A DNA stretch of 64,000 nt from Bog-473 sp052140165 (GTDB taxonomy: Bacteria; Actinomycetota; Acidimicrobiia; Acidimicrobiales; RAAP-2), in assembly GCA_052140165.1 (NCBI GenBank), contig JBKQUM010000158.1, positions 1 to 64,000 on the forward strand. The letters run 5' to 3'. The notes beneath the pieces were generated by a model, which was not told the origin of the DNA, did no database searches, and worked only from the letters and a program-made list of their open reading frames with translations. The position numbers and the translations under genes were made by a program. Positions 25,959 through 34,630 of this stretch are shown piece after piece (position 1 is the stretch's first letter; each line of letters opens with the position of its first letter).

Positions 25959-27421
25959 CCCACGACCACCGTGTCGTCATCGTCGGCGCCGGCTTCTCCG
26001 GCGTCGGCATGGCCGCCCGGCTCCGCTCCATGGGCATCGACGACTTCGTCGTCCTCGACCGCGGCAACGACCTGGGCGGCACCTGGCGGGACAACTCCTA
26101 CCCCGGTGCGGCCTGCGACGTGCCGTCGAACCTCTACTCGTACTCCTTTGCCCTCAACCCGGACTGGACACGCGCCTTCTCGTCGCAGTCCGAGATCTGG
26201 GACTACCTGCGCGACTGCGTCGACCGTTTCGAGGTCGGGGACCACCTCCGTGTCGGGCGGGCCGTGGACGAGGCACGCTGGGACGACGCGGCCGAGCGCT
26301 GGACCGTGCGGACGACCGGCGGGGAGGAGTACCGCGCCCCGGTGCTCGTGTGGGCCACCGGGTCATTGAGCGAGCCCTCCATCCCCGCGTTCCCCGGGCT
26401 GGACGGCTTTCGCGGCAAGGTCTTCCATTCCGCCCGCTGGGAGCATGGCTACGACCTGTCGGGCAAGCGTGTCTGCGTCGTCGGCACGGGGGCCTCCGCG
26501 GTCCAGTTCGTGCCGCAGATCGCCCCCGTGGTGGAGCACCTCTACCTGCACCAGCGCACGCCGCCGTGGATCGTGCCCCGGCGGGATCGTCCGGTGTCGA
26601 GGCTGCGCAGGCTCGTCTACCGCAAGGTGCCCGCCACCCAACGCCTGTCGCGCCTGCGCATCTACAGCCTCTTCGAGGTGCTCCTGTCCGTCTTCGTCGG
26701 CCAGGGCACCCGGCGCAAGGCCGCCGTCAGGAAGGCGGCCCTCGACCACCTGGCCCGGCAGGTCCCCGACGAGACCCTGCGCGCCAAGCTGACTCCCGAC
26801 TACGAGCCGGGCTGCAAGCGCCTGCTGCTCTCCGACGACTACTACCCCGCGCTCGGCCGGCCCAACGTCGAAGTGGTGGAGTCACCGGTGGCATCGTTCA
26901 CCGCGCACGAAGTGGTCGGGCAGGACGGCATCGCCCGGCCCGTCGACGTGGTGATCATGGGGACCGGGTTCGACGCGGCCGAACCCCCCTACGCCCAGCA
27001 CATCGTCGGGCGGGACGGGGCCCGCCTCTCCGAGGTCTGGAAGGCGGACGGCGTCGAGGCCTATGCCGGCTCCACGGTGGCGGGGTTCCCGAACCTGTTC
27101 CTCATGATCGGGCCCAACGCGACGCTGGCCCACAACTCCATGATCTACATGATCGAGTCGCACATCAACTACATCGCCAGCGCGCTGGCCTTCATGTCGC
27201 GACCCGGTGTGCACGTGGTCGAGGTGAGGCGGAGCGTCCAGCGGCGATACAACGAGCGGCTGCAGGCGAAGCTCGAGCACTCGGTGTGGGTCGATGGCGG
27301 ATGCGGCAGCTGGTACCTCGACCATCGGGGCCGCAACACCACGCTGTGGCCGGACCATACGTGGAAGTTCCGCCGACTGACCCGGCGCTTTCACCCCGGC
27401 GAGTACACCGTCCGCGCGTAG
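25955..27421 (+). CDS. Flavin-containing (Baeyer-Villiger-like) monooxygenase
   Basis: The 488-residue protein has VVIVGAGFSGVGMAARL (FAD fold), GGTWRDNSYPGAACDVPS, the fingerprint FRGKVFHSARW (FxGxxxHxxxW) and VCVVGTGASAVQFVPQIAP (NADPH fold). It uses NADPH and O2 to oxygenate a ketone or heteroatom. The GTG start overlaps the dehalogenase stop by four bases. The 3' end overlaps the stop of the convergent ABC permease gene by 31 bases. Context suggests a short catabolic unit with the dehalogenase. Confidence 0.88.
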   Translation: MTHDHRVVIVGAGFSGVGMAARLRSMGIDDFVVLDRGNDLGGTWRDNSYPGAACDVPSNLYSYSFALNPDWTRAFSSQSEIWDYLRDCVDRFEVGDHLRVGRAVDEARWDDAAERWTVRTTGGEEYRAPVLVWATGSLSEPSIPAFPGLDGFRGKVFHSARWEHGYDLSGKRVCVVGTGASAVQFVPQIAPVVEHLYLHQRTPPWIVPRRDRPVSRLRRLVYRKVPATQRLSRLRIYSLFEVLLSVFVGQGTRRKAAVRKAALDHLARQVPDETLRAKLTPDYEPGCKRLLLSDDYYPALGRPNVEVVESPVASFTAHEVVGQDGIARPVDVVIMGTGFDAAEPPYAQHIVGRDGARLSEVWKADGVEAYAGSTVAGFPNLFLMIGPNATLAHNSMIYMIESHINYIASALAFMSRPGVHVVEVRRSVQRRYNERLQAKLEHSVWVDGGCGSWYLDHRGRNTTLWPDHTWKFRRLTRRFHPGEYTVRA

Positions 27422-28434
27422 GCGCGCAGCGCGAGCGCCACGAGCACCGCGGCGAACAGCGCGAGGACCCCGATCTCCGGCAGCACCGCGACGAGTCCGG
27501 CGTGGTCGTAGATCAGGTTCACGAAGGCATCCATGGCCCAGGCCTGGGGCACCACGTGGCCGACGGCACGCACGACCGGTCCGACGACGTCGAGGGGGTA
27601 CATGCAGCCGCCCAGCATCCCGCCCACGACGCCGAGGACGACGGCCAGCGAGATCGCCTGCTCCTCGGTGCGCGAGCGCATGCTCACCAGCGCGGCCGCG
27701 CCCGCGTAGGCCAGCGACAGCATCGCGAGCACGAGGAAGACGCCGGCGGGATCGCCCCAGTGCACGCCGAAGATCAGCCGGCCCACCACGAGGAGCCCCG
27801 CCGACTGGACGGCGGCGACGCACAGGCTCGTCGTCACCAGCGCGGCCACGACGCTCCGCCGCCGCACCGGTGCCGCCGCGAGCCGCCGCATGATGCCCAG
27901 ACGGCGCGATTCCACCACGCCGGAGGCGAGGAGGAGCACCGTGATGCCCAGGAACAGGACGAGGTCGGCCGGTGCGACGTAGGAGAAGGGGCTGAGCGCC
28001 GCCGGCACGTCGGTGTGGGCGAGCGTCTTGTCGGTCACCGCCGTGTGCATCCCTTCGGCGGACATGAGGTCGAGCAGCGCCACCACGTCGGTGCGGGCCT
28101 GGATCGCGCTCGTCGATGCCGACTCGCTGACGAAGTCGACCCGGATGGAGCCGGGTGGCGACGGCAGCCCGACCAGCCCGGCGACGACCCGGCCGCGCAG
28201 AATGTCGTCCCCGAGCTGCGCCCGGTCGGGCTCGAGCCGGACCTTGAGGTCGCCGGTGTGCGCCACGAGCTGGAGCAGACGCGGCGAAGGGTGCACGAGG
28301 CCGACCGGCTCCTTGGGGCTCCCGGCCAGGATCCCGGTGACGAGGATGAACAGGACCGGGAAGACGGTGGCCACCAGGAGGTAGCGCCGGTCCCCGGCCG
28401 CCCGGCGCAGGTTGACCCGCACGATGGGGATCAC
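27391..28434 (-). CDS. ABC-2-type transporter permease (second of a pair)
   Basis: The 347-residue protein has one N-terminal membrane segment (about 21-37), a large outer loop and five or six C-terminal segments, the architecture of ABC-2/DrrB-like permeases with a periplasmic domain. The short SRRLGIMRRLAAAPVRR loop is a typical ATPase-contact coupling helix. The GTG start overlaps the stop of the preceding permease (GTGA). No ATPase gene is adjacent. Confidence 0.78.
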   Translation of the reverse strand: MIPIVRVNLRRAAGDRRYLLVATVFPVLFILVTGILAGSPKEPVGLVHPSPRLLQLVAHTGDLKVRLEPDRAQLGDDILRGRVVAGLVGLPSPPGSIRVDFVSESASTSAIQARTDVVALLDLMSAEGMHTAVTDKTLAHTDVPAALSPFSYVAPADLVLFLGITVLLLASGVVESRRLGIMRRLAAAPVRRRSVVAALVTTSLCVAAVQSAGLLVVGRLIFGVHWGDPAGVFLVLAMLSLAYAGAAALVSMRSRTEEQAISLAVVLGVVGGMLGGCMYPLDVVGPVVRAVGHVVPQAWAMDAFVNLIYDHAGLVAVLPEIGVLALFAAVLVALALRAYARTVYSPG

Positions 28435-29558
28435 GGCGTCACCATCCGGCGCACCCGGGACATGGCGAGCCCGCCCGTCGCGGCGGCGATGAGGCACAGG
28501 ACCAGGAAGGGGCCGAGGACCGACGACGCCGGTTCCCGGAGCAGCGCCAGGCGTCCGAACCCGACCAGTGCCCAGCCGTTCGGCGTGCCGAGGCTGAGCA
28601 CCTGGAGCGCCTCGGGGAGCGCGCCGGGCGGGAGCAGGTTGCCCCCCAGCAGGGCCAGTACCAGGCCCACCACGAGCGACGCCGCGAAGGCCTCCTGCGG
28701 GGTGCGGGCGAAGGAGGTCAGGAAGGCTCCCAGCCCGCACATGGCCGCGGTGGCGCCGACGCACATCAGCAGCACGCCGAGGGGATCGCCCCAGTCGGCG
28801 CCGAACACGGCCGCGGTCACGCCCCACACGATCAGGATGGAGCTGAGTCCGGTGAGCGCGATGGCGAGCAGCTTCCCCCACACGATGGCGCCCGCCCTGA
28901 TGGGCGCCGCGGCCAGCCGGGCCAGGGTCCCCGTCGCGCGCTCCAGGAGCAGCGACCGCATGCCGAGGCCGCTGCCGATGAAGAGGAAGACGACCGCGAT
29001 GGAGGGCGCGAAGTAGTCCAGCACCGCCTTGCCCCCGTTGCCCAGGGTGCTGCCCGTGACGGAGATGGCCGCCGCCTCGGTGGCGCTCCCGCGCTCCAGG
29101 CGGCCGGCGTACAGACGACTGGCCAGCCCCGCCGCCAGCGACTCCGCGACCTCCTGCCCGATCAATGCGTTCGCCCGGTCGACGATGTCGAAGCCGGGGG
29201 AGGGCGTCGCGCCCGGCGCCACCATCGGGACGAGAAGATCGGAGAGGCTCTTGCGCTGGCGCGACACGACGACGCCCGCGGCGAGGCTGCCGTCCGCCAC
29301 CTCCCGCCGGACGCCCGCCGCGTCCGGGACCAGTTGGACCGCGGTCCCGGCGGGGAGCTGGCTGGCGTGCACCGCGGCGCGCACCAATGCGGCCGGCGCA
29401 CCGGAGACGCCGATCAGCAGTGTGCCCGGGGTGGCGTTGCCGGCGAAGGCGAAACCGAGGATGGCGGCGATGGCCAGCGGCGCCACGAGGCAGGTGATCA
29501 CCGCAGAGCGATCACGGACCCGCCGTCGCAGCTCGTTGGTGGTGATGGCCCCGATCAG
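28431..29558 (-). CDS. ABC-2-type transporter permease (first of a pair), probable CTG start
   Basis: The protein resembles its downstream partner: N-terminal helix, outer domain, then about five membrane helices, with LERATGTLARLAAAPIRAG as the coupling loop. The usual ABC-2 N-terminus has a basic helix before the first membrane span. That helix, ITTNELRRRVRDRSA, appears only if translation starts at CTG 29558, which has AGGAG eight bases upstream. The next in-frame alternative, GTG 29501, begins inside the membrane segment and has no ribosome site. Export of an unknown lipid or drug is likely. Confidence 0.7.
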   Translation of the reverse strand: MIGAITTNELRRRVRDRSAVITCLVAPLAIAAILGFAFAGNATPGTLLIGVSGAPAALVRAAVHASQLPAGTAVQLVPDAAGVRREVADGSLAAGVVVSRQRKSLSDLLVPMVAPGATPSPGFDIVDRANALIGQEVAESLAAGLASRLYAGRLERGSATEAAAISVTGSTLGNGGKAVLDYFAPSIAVVFLFIGSGLGMRSLLLERATGTLARLAAAPIRAGAIVWGKLLAIALTGLSSILIVWGVTAAVFGADWGDPLGVLLMCVGATAAMCGLGAFLTSFARTPQEAFAASLVVGLVLALLGGNLLPPGALPEALQVLSLGTPNGWALVGFGRLALLREPASSVLGPFLVLCLIAAATGGLAMSRVRRMVTP

Positions 29559-29618
29559 CCGCCGCGCTCCTGGCCCTGGGGAGGTGACCGCACGGCGCTC
29601 AAACTAGCTTTGGCGCCC

Positions 29619-30704
29619 GTGATCGCGCTCGAGCCCGTCGGCGTCGTCGTCGGTGGTCGAGGGGATGCCGTCGACGACGACTGGGGCGGGGTGGAGGCCG
29701 TGATCCGTCTCGACGGCACGCGGTTCGGCCCCGATGCCGTGCGGGGGCTCGGCGACTTCTCGCATCTCGTGGTCGTGTTCCAGTTCCACCTCGTCGGCGA
29801 GTCCGAGGTCCAGACCGGTGCCCGCCGCCCCCGCGGCAACCCCGACTGGCCCGAGGTCGGGATGTTCGCCCAGCGGGCCAGGATGCGACCGAACCGGCTC
29901 GGCGTCTCCGCCTGTGTCCTCGTGCGCGTCGACGGCGCCGACCTGTACGTGCGCGGCCTCGACGCCGTCGAAGGCTCGCCCGTCCTCGACGTCAAGCCCT
30001 ACATGAGGGAGTTCGAACCCGACGGCGCCGATGTACGGCAGCCGGACTGGGCGACCGAGCTGATGCACGGGTACTACCGGGCGCACCCCGTGACGTCGGC
30101 CCCTCGTCTGGTGCTGGCGTCGGGCTCCCCGGCGAGATTGCGCGTCCTGCGCGATGCGGGGTTCGACCCCGAGGTCGTCGTGAGCGGTGTCGACGAGGAT
30201 GTCGGGGACATGGGGACCGCCGAGGCCGTCGTGGTGCTCGCGGAGCGCAAGGCGTCCGCGGTGGCGCCCCGGTGCGAGGACGCCCTGGTCCTCGGGTGTG
30301 ACTCCCTCCTCGAGCTCGACGGGGAGTCATTGGGCAAGCCGGCCTCCGGCGCCGAGGTCGTCGCGATGTGGCGGAGGCTCTCGGGCCGGGATGCCCAGCT
30401 CCGGACGGGTCACTGCCTGATCGACACTCGATCGGGGGCGCGCACCCGTGAGGTCGACAGCACGTCCATCCGCTTCGGCAGTCCGACCGACGACGAGATC
30501 AGCGTCTACGCCGCCAGCGGCGAGGCGCTCCGGCTCGCCGGCGCGTTCAGCATCGAGGGCTACGGGGGGCCGTTCGTGGACGGGATCGACGGTGTCCCGT
30601 CCAACGTCCTCGGGCTGTCGCTACCCCTTCTGCGCGTGCTGCTGGCGAAGCTCGGCGTGCCGATCACCGACCTGTGGCGGACGTCCGGCGAGCAGCCTGG
30701 GTGA
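29619..30704 (+). CDS. Fusion of TrmO/TsaA-like domain with Maf-type nucleotide pyrophosphatase
   Basis: One uninterrupted 361-residue frame joins two families. Residues 1-150 look like the TsaA/TrmO fold (SAM-dependent tRNA N6-methyl group addition at t6A37), with GLGDFSHLVVVFQFH and MFAQRARMRPNRLGVSA. Residues 162-350 are a Maf-like house-cleaning pyrophosphatase with LVLASGSPARLRVLRDAG, VLGCDSLLELDGESLGKP and FVDGIDGVPSNVLGL. The linker is under ten residues. An internal GTG at 30090 could restart Maf alone, but no ribosome site precedes it. A TAGCTT box ends eight bases before the GTG start, consistent with a leaderless message. Both domains deal with modified nucleotides or bases. Confidence 0.82.
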   Translation: MIALEPVGVVVGGRGDAVDDDWGGVEAVIRLDGTRFGPDAVRGLGDFSHLVVVFQFHLVGESEVQTGARRPRGNPDWPEVGMFAQRARMRPNRLGVSACVLVRVDGADLYVRGLDAVEGSPVLDVKPYMREFEPDGADVRQPDWATELMHGYYRAHPVTSAPRLVLASGSPARLRVLRDAGFDPEVVVSGVDEDVGDMGTAEAVVVLAERKASAVAPRCEDALVLGCDSLLELDGESLGKPASGAEVVAMWRRLSGRDAQLRTGHCLIDTRSGARTREVDSTSIRFGSPTDDEISVYAASGEALRLAGAFSIEGYGGPFVDGIDGVPSNVLGLSLPLLRVLLAKLGVPITDLWRTSGEQPG

Positions 30705-30784
30705 CGTCGGCGCTCTCATCCGGGCACGGCGATGAGGTCGGTCCTATATTGACCGGGTCCTCGGGGACGAAAAGGGAGAGGACC

Positions 30785-31492
30785 ATGAACGACCGAACGT
30801 TCGAGCGGATCGGCGCGCTGAGCGGCCTTGCCTTCGTGGTCCTGGCCGTGCTCTCCGGCTTCATCTACCCCCAGCAGCCGCGCGTCGACGCGGCCCCGGC
30901 GGCCACGTTGGCCTGGGTCCACGATCACCGGGTCGCGCTCCAGGCCGGCATGATCTTCGACTTCTTTGCCGCGGGCGTGCTCGTGTGGTTCGCCGGCTAC
31001 CTGCACCGTGTCCTGAGCCGAGCGGAGGACGGCGTCGAGTCACTGGCGCCGATCGTGCTGGGGTCGGGCATCGCGGTGGCCGTGACGACTGCGTTGGCCG
31101 CCCTGCCGACGACCGTGATGGCCTTCATGGAGGCCCAGTCGGGCGGCCTCACCGATCTCAGCCTGGTGCGGATGCTCGGGGACCTCAACACGATCTTCTT
31201 CTCCGCAACCTCGGTGATGACGGCGGTGTTCCTCTGCGCCCTCGGCGTGGCCATGGTGCGCGGCGAGGCCGCCCGGCCCTGGATCGGATGGTTGAGCCTG
31301 GTGGTCGCCGCGTTCAACGCTCTCGCCGTCTGGATCGGCGTGACGTTCAGCAGCTACCACGGCAAGGGCTGGATGGTCGTCGGCTGGGGCGCCTACGTCG
31401 GCTTCCTCGTCGTCATGCTGGTGGTGAGCGCATCCCTGCTCCGGCACCGACGGAGCACCCCCGTGGGCGTGCCCGCCGTCGCCGTGCCGTAG
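30785..31492 (+). CDS. Six-helix membrane protein, DUF4386-like
   Basis: The 235-residue protein has six hydrophobic segments (about 9-26, 52-74, 87-107, 134-157, 169-190, 199-221). The pattern of ALSGLAFVVL and a short conserved loop between helices one and two recalls the DUF4386 family, but I hold that loosely. The ATG at 30785 follows GGGAGAGGA. A TATATT box (30745-30750) may be its -10. Function is unknown. Confidence 0.65.
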   Translation: MNDRTFERIGALSGLAFVVLAVLSGFIYPQQPRVDAAPAATLAWVHDHRVALQAGMIFDFFAAGVLVWFAGYLHRVLSRAEDGVESLAPIVLGSGIAVAVTTALAALPTTVMAFMEAQSGGLTDLSLVRMLGDLNTIFFSATSVMTAVFLCALGVAMVRGEAARPWIGWLSLVVAAFNALAVWIGVTFSSYHGKGWMVVGWGAYVGFLVVMLVVSASLLRHRRSTPVGVPAVAVP

Positions 31493-31595
31493 ACCACCGC
31501 TGTCACTGCGGGCGCGCTCCGACGAGCGGCCCATGTGCGCCGGACGCGTCCCGAATGCAAAGCTCTCCGGACACCGAGGAGCCGGGGGTTGACGC

Positions 31596-33899
31596 GTGGC
31601 GCGAATTGAGTTCCAGGGCAAGGTCGGCAACGACTGGCGCGACTCGGAGCCGTGGTGGCCGCCGCTGCCCGCGCCGCCCGAGGGCGCGCCCAACGTCGTG
31701 TTGATCGTGCTGGACGACGTCGGTTTCGCCCAGCTCGGCTGCTACGGCTCCGACATCGAGACGCCCTTCATCGACGGCGTCGCCGCCGAGGGCGTGCGGC
31801 TGACCAACTTCCACACCACCGCGCTGTGCTCGCCGACGAGGGCGTGCCTGCTCACGGGGCGCAACCACCATCGCAGCGGCATGGGCCGCGTGGCCGACCT
31901 GGCCACCGGGTTCCCCGGCTACTGGGGGCGGCCACCGCGCGAGAACGGTTTCGTCTCCGAGATGCTGCGGTCCACCGGGTACGCCACCTACGCGGTGGGC
32001 AAGTGGCACCTGAGCCCCGAGGGCGAGACCAACATGGCCAACTCGCGGGCCACCTGGCCTCTCGGCCGTGGCTTCGACCGCTGGTACGGCTTCCACGGAG
32101 GGGAGACCCACCAGTTCGTCCCGGCGCTCTACCACGACAACCACGCAGTGCGCCCCCCGCGCGCGGTCGCCGACGGCTACCACCTCAGCGCCGATCTGGC
32201 CGACCGGGCCATCGAGTTCCTGGGCGACCTGCGCGCCGTCGACGACGAGCTCCCCTTCTTCTTGTACTTCGCCACCGGGGCCTGCCACTCGCCCCATCAC
32301 GCGCCGGCCGAGTGGATCGAGCGCTACAAGGGTCGCTTCGCCAAGGGCTGGGACGCCTGGCGCGAGGAGACCTTCGCCCGCCAGCTCGTCATGGGCGTCG
32401 TCCCCGAGGGCACGGCGCTCACCCCGCGTCCGCCGTGGGTCCCGAGCTGGGACAGCCTCGACGAGCGCCAGCGGGTCCTGGCCGAGCGCTTCATGGAGTG
32501 CTTCGCCGCCTTCTTGTCGTACACCGACGAGCAGATCGGCCGGGTGCTCGCCTTCATTCAGGACCTCGGGGACGCCGACGACACCGTGGTGATCGTCGTG
32601 TCGGACAACGGCGCCAGCTCCGAAGGCGGCAAGGACGGCACCATCAACGAAGGCCGCCTCTCGAACTTCGAGAGCGCCGGCGTCGGGGAGATGTACGACC
32701 GCCTCGGGGAGATCGGGGGGCCGCTCAGCCACAACAACTACCCGTGGGGTTGGACCATGGCCGGCAACACGCCCTTCAAGCGCTGGAAGCGCGAGGTCCA
32801 CGAGGGCGGCGTGGCCGACCCGTGCATCGTCCGTCTTCCCTCCTCCCGGCGCGCCGCTCCGGGAGGAGGGCTGCGCCGGCAGTACGCCCATGCCATCGAC
32901 GTCGCGCCGACGGTGCTCGAGCTGGTCGGATTGGCGCCGCCCGCCGAGATCGACGGGATCGCACAGTCGCACCTCGACGGCACCAGCTTCACCTACCTGC
33001 TGGGAAAGGGAGGAGAGGGCGAAGCCGGCCGGCACCACACGCAGCACTTCGAGATGCTCGGTTCGCGTGCCATCTACCACGACGGGTGGAAGGCGGTGAC
33101 CTATCACCCGGTCGGCCCCATCTACGACGACGGGCTGCGGGCCAGCGCTCCGTGGGACGACGACGTGTGGGAGCTGTACCACGTGGCCGAGGACGTCTCG
33201 GAGTCCCGCGACCGCGCAAGCGAATTCCCCGGGAAGGTGGCCGAGCTGGTCGCCCTGTGGTGGGAGGAGGCGCGGCGCAACGACGTGCTCCCGCTCGACA
33301 ATCGGGTGCTCGAGGTCATCGCCCACAAACACGACCACCGCCGGCTGCAATCGACCTACCGCTACTTCCAGGACGGGGCGCCGGTGCCCGAGTGGGTGGC
33401 CGTGGACACGCGCAACCGCTCCCACGACATCACGCTGACGATCGAGGTGCCTGACGGCGTCGAGCCGTCGGGCACGCTCCTCGCCCTCGGGTGCGCCCTG
33501 GGTGGGTGGTCCCTGCACGTGATCGGCGGCCGCCTGCGCTACCTCCACAACCTGCACGGACAGCGGCTGTACGAGGTCGCGGCCGGGTCGGAGCTGGGTC
33601 CGGGCCGCCACGAGGTGGCCTTCCGCTTCGAGAAGGACGACTTCCTCGGCGGTCGGGCCACCCTCCTCCAGGACGGCGCTGCGGTCGGCAGTGGGGAGGT
33701 GAAGCGCTTCACCCCCGTGGCCTTCAACGAGCTGATGATCGGGCTCACCTGCGGCTACGAGTGGGGGCCCGCGGTGGGCGGGGACTACGAGGCGCCCTTC
33801 CCCTTCAACGGCACCATCGTCCGGGCCGAGGTCGCCGCCACCGGCCCCGTCGTGCGCGACCCGGTGGCGGAGGTGGCGGCGATCCTCGCCTCGCAGTGA
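31596..33899 (+). CDS. Arylsulfatase (formylglycine-dependent sulfatase, type I)
   Basis: The 767-residue protein carries NVVLIVLDDVGFAQLGCYG (metal-binding Asp pair), TTALCSPTRACLLTGRNHH (Cys-x-Pro-x-Arg, where Cys becomes formylglycine), YAVGKWHLSP and VVIVVSDNGAS (second metal site), all typical of type I sulfatases. The C-terminal third is a beta-rich domain, which makes it longer than classical arylsulfatases but similar to other actinobacterial members. No signal peptide is visible, so it may be cytoplasmic. It hydrolyses sulfate esters; the natural substrate is unknown. The GTG start has a G-rich stretch upstream. Confidence 0.88.
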   Translation: MARIEFQGKVGNDWRDSEPWWPPLPAPPEGAPNVVLIVLDDVGFAQLGCYGSDIETPFIDGVAAEGVRLTNFHTTALCSPTRACLLTGRNHHRSGMGRVADLATGFPGYWGRPPRENGFVSEMLRSTGYATYAVGKWHLSPEGETNMANSRATWPLGRGFDRWYGFHGGETHQFVPALYHDNHAVRPPRAVADGYHLSADLADRAIEFLGDLRAVDDELPFFLYFATGACHSPHHAPAEWIERYKGRFAKGWDAWREETFARQLVMGVVPEGTALTPRPPWVPSWDSLDERQRVLAERFMECFAAFLSYTDEQIGRVLAFIQDLGDADDTVVIVVSDNGASSEGGKDGTINEGRLSNFESAGVGEMYDRLGEIGGPLSHNNYPWGWTMAGNTPFKRWKREVHEGGVADPCIVRLPSSRRAAPGGGLRRQYAHAIDVAPTVLELVGLAPPAEIDGIAQSHLDGTSFTYLLGKGGEGEAGRHHTQHFEMLGSRAIYHDGWKAVTYHPVGPIYDDGLRASAPWDDDVWELYHVAEDVSESRDRASEFPGKVAELVALWWEEARRNDVLPLDNRVLEVIAHKHDHRRLQSTYRYFQDGAPVPEWVAVDTRNRSHDITLTIEVPDGVEPSGTLLALGCALGGWSLHVIGGRLRYLHNLHGQRLYEVAAGSELGPGRHEVAFRFEKDDFLGGRATLLQDGAAVGSGEVKRFTPVAFNELMIGLTCGYEWGPAVGGDYEAPFPFNGTIVRAEVAATGPVVRDPVAEVAAILASQ

Positions 33900-33954
33900 G
33901 CCACGGGGGGCCCCGGCCGCACGAGGCCCGAGTGACCGGGCGGGACTGACCCCT

Positions 33955-34572
33955 TCAGTCGAAGCTCGGCGGCTGGTTCCGCGTGCGCTTGAGCTCGAAG
34001 AAGCCCTCGGTCCCCGTGCAGAGCAGCACACCGTCCCAGAGCCGCCCGGCGGCTTCCCCCTTGGGAGCGGGGGTCACGACGGGGCCGAAGATCGCCGTGC
34101 CGTTGTAGTGGATGACCGGCGTGCCGACGTCGTCGCCGACCGGCTCCATCCCGGCGTAGTGGGAGGCGGCCAGCGCCTCGTCGAACTCCTCGGACTGCGC
34201 GGCGTCGGCCAGCGACGCGGGCAGGCCGAGCTCGGCGAGCGCCTCCACCACGATCTTCTCGCCCTCACCCTCCTCGCGGCCGCGCTGCTCGAGGTGGATG
34301 CGGTTCCCGAGCGCGGTGTAGAGCGGGAGCAGGATCTCCTCGCCGCGCAGCTGCTCGGCCGCGATGCAGACCCGTACAGGGCCCTTGGCCCGCGCCAGGC
34401 GCTCCTTGTACTTCTCGTCGAGGCCCTGCCTGTCCGCGTTGAGGATGGCGAGCGACATGACGTGCCAGCGCGTCGAAATGGCGCGCACCTGCTCCACCTC
34501 GAGCATCCAGCGCGAGGTGATCCAGGCCCAGGGGCACAACGGGTCGAACCAGAAGTCGGCGGTGTCGGTCAC
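33955..34572 (-). CDS. DsbA-fold protein of the mycothiol-dependent nitroreductase (Rv2466c) family
   Basis: The 205-residue protein matches Rv2466c over its full length, with ADFWFDPLCPWAWITSRW, HVMSLAILN, GPVRVCIAAEQ, DVGTPVIHYNG and FFELKRTRNQPP. Rv2466c has a Cys-Pro-Trp-Cys active site as I remember it; here residue 16 is Ala, giving Cys-Pro-Trp-Ala. The first Cys (13) remains, so a monothiol mechanism using mycothiol is possible. Such enzymes protect against oxidative stress. It stands alone on the minus strand. Confidence 0.85.
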   Translation of the reverse strand: MTDTADFWFDPLCPWAWITSRWMLEVEQVRAISTRWHVMSLAILNADRQGLDEKYKERLARAKGPVRVCIAAEQLRGEEILLPLYTALGNRIHLEQRGREEGEGEKIVVEALAELGLPASLADAAQSEEFDEALAASHYAGMEPVGDDVGTPVIHYNGTAIFGPVVTPAPKGEAAGRLWDGVLLCTGTEGFFELKRTRNQPPSFD

Positions 34573-34630
34573 GACACTGGACCCTACGGGTCGGGCGACC
34601 GGGTCGTGCCGGGGCGGGGGAGAGCCCCGA

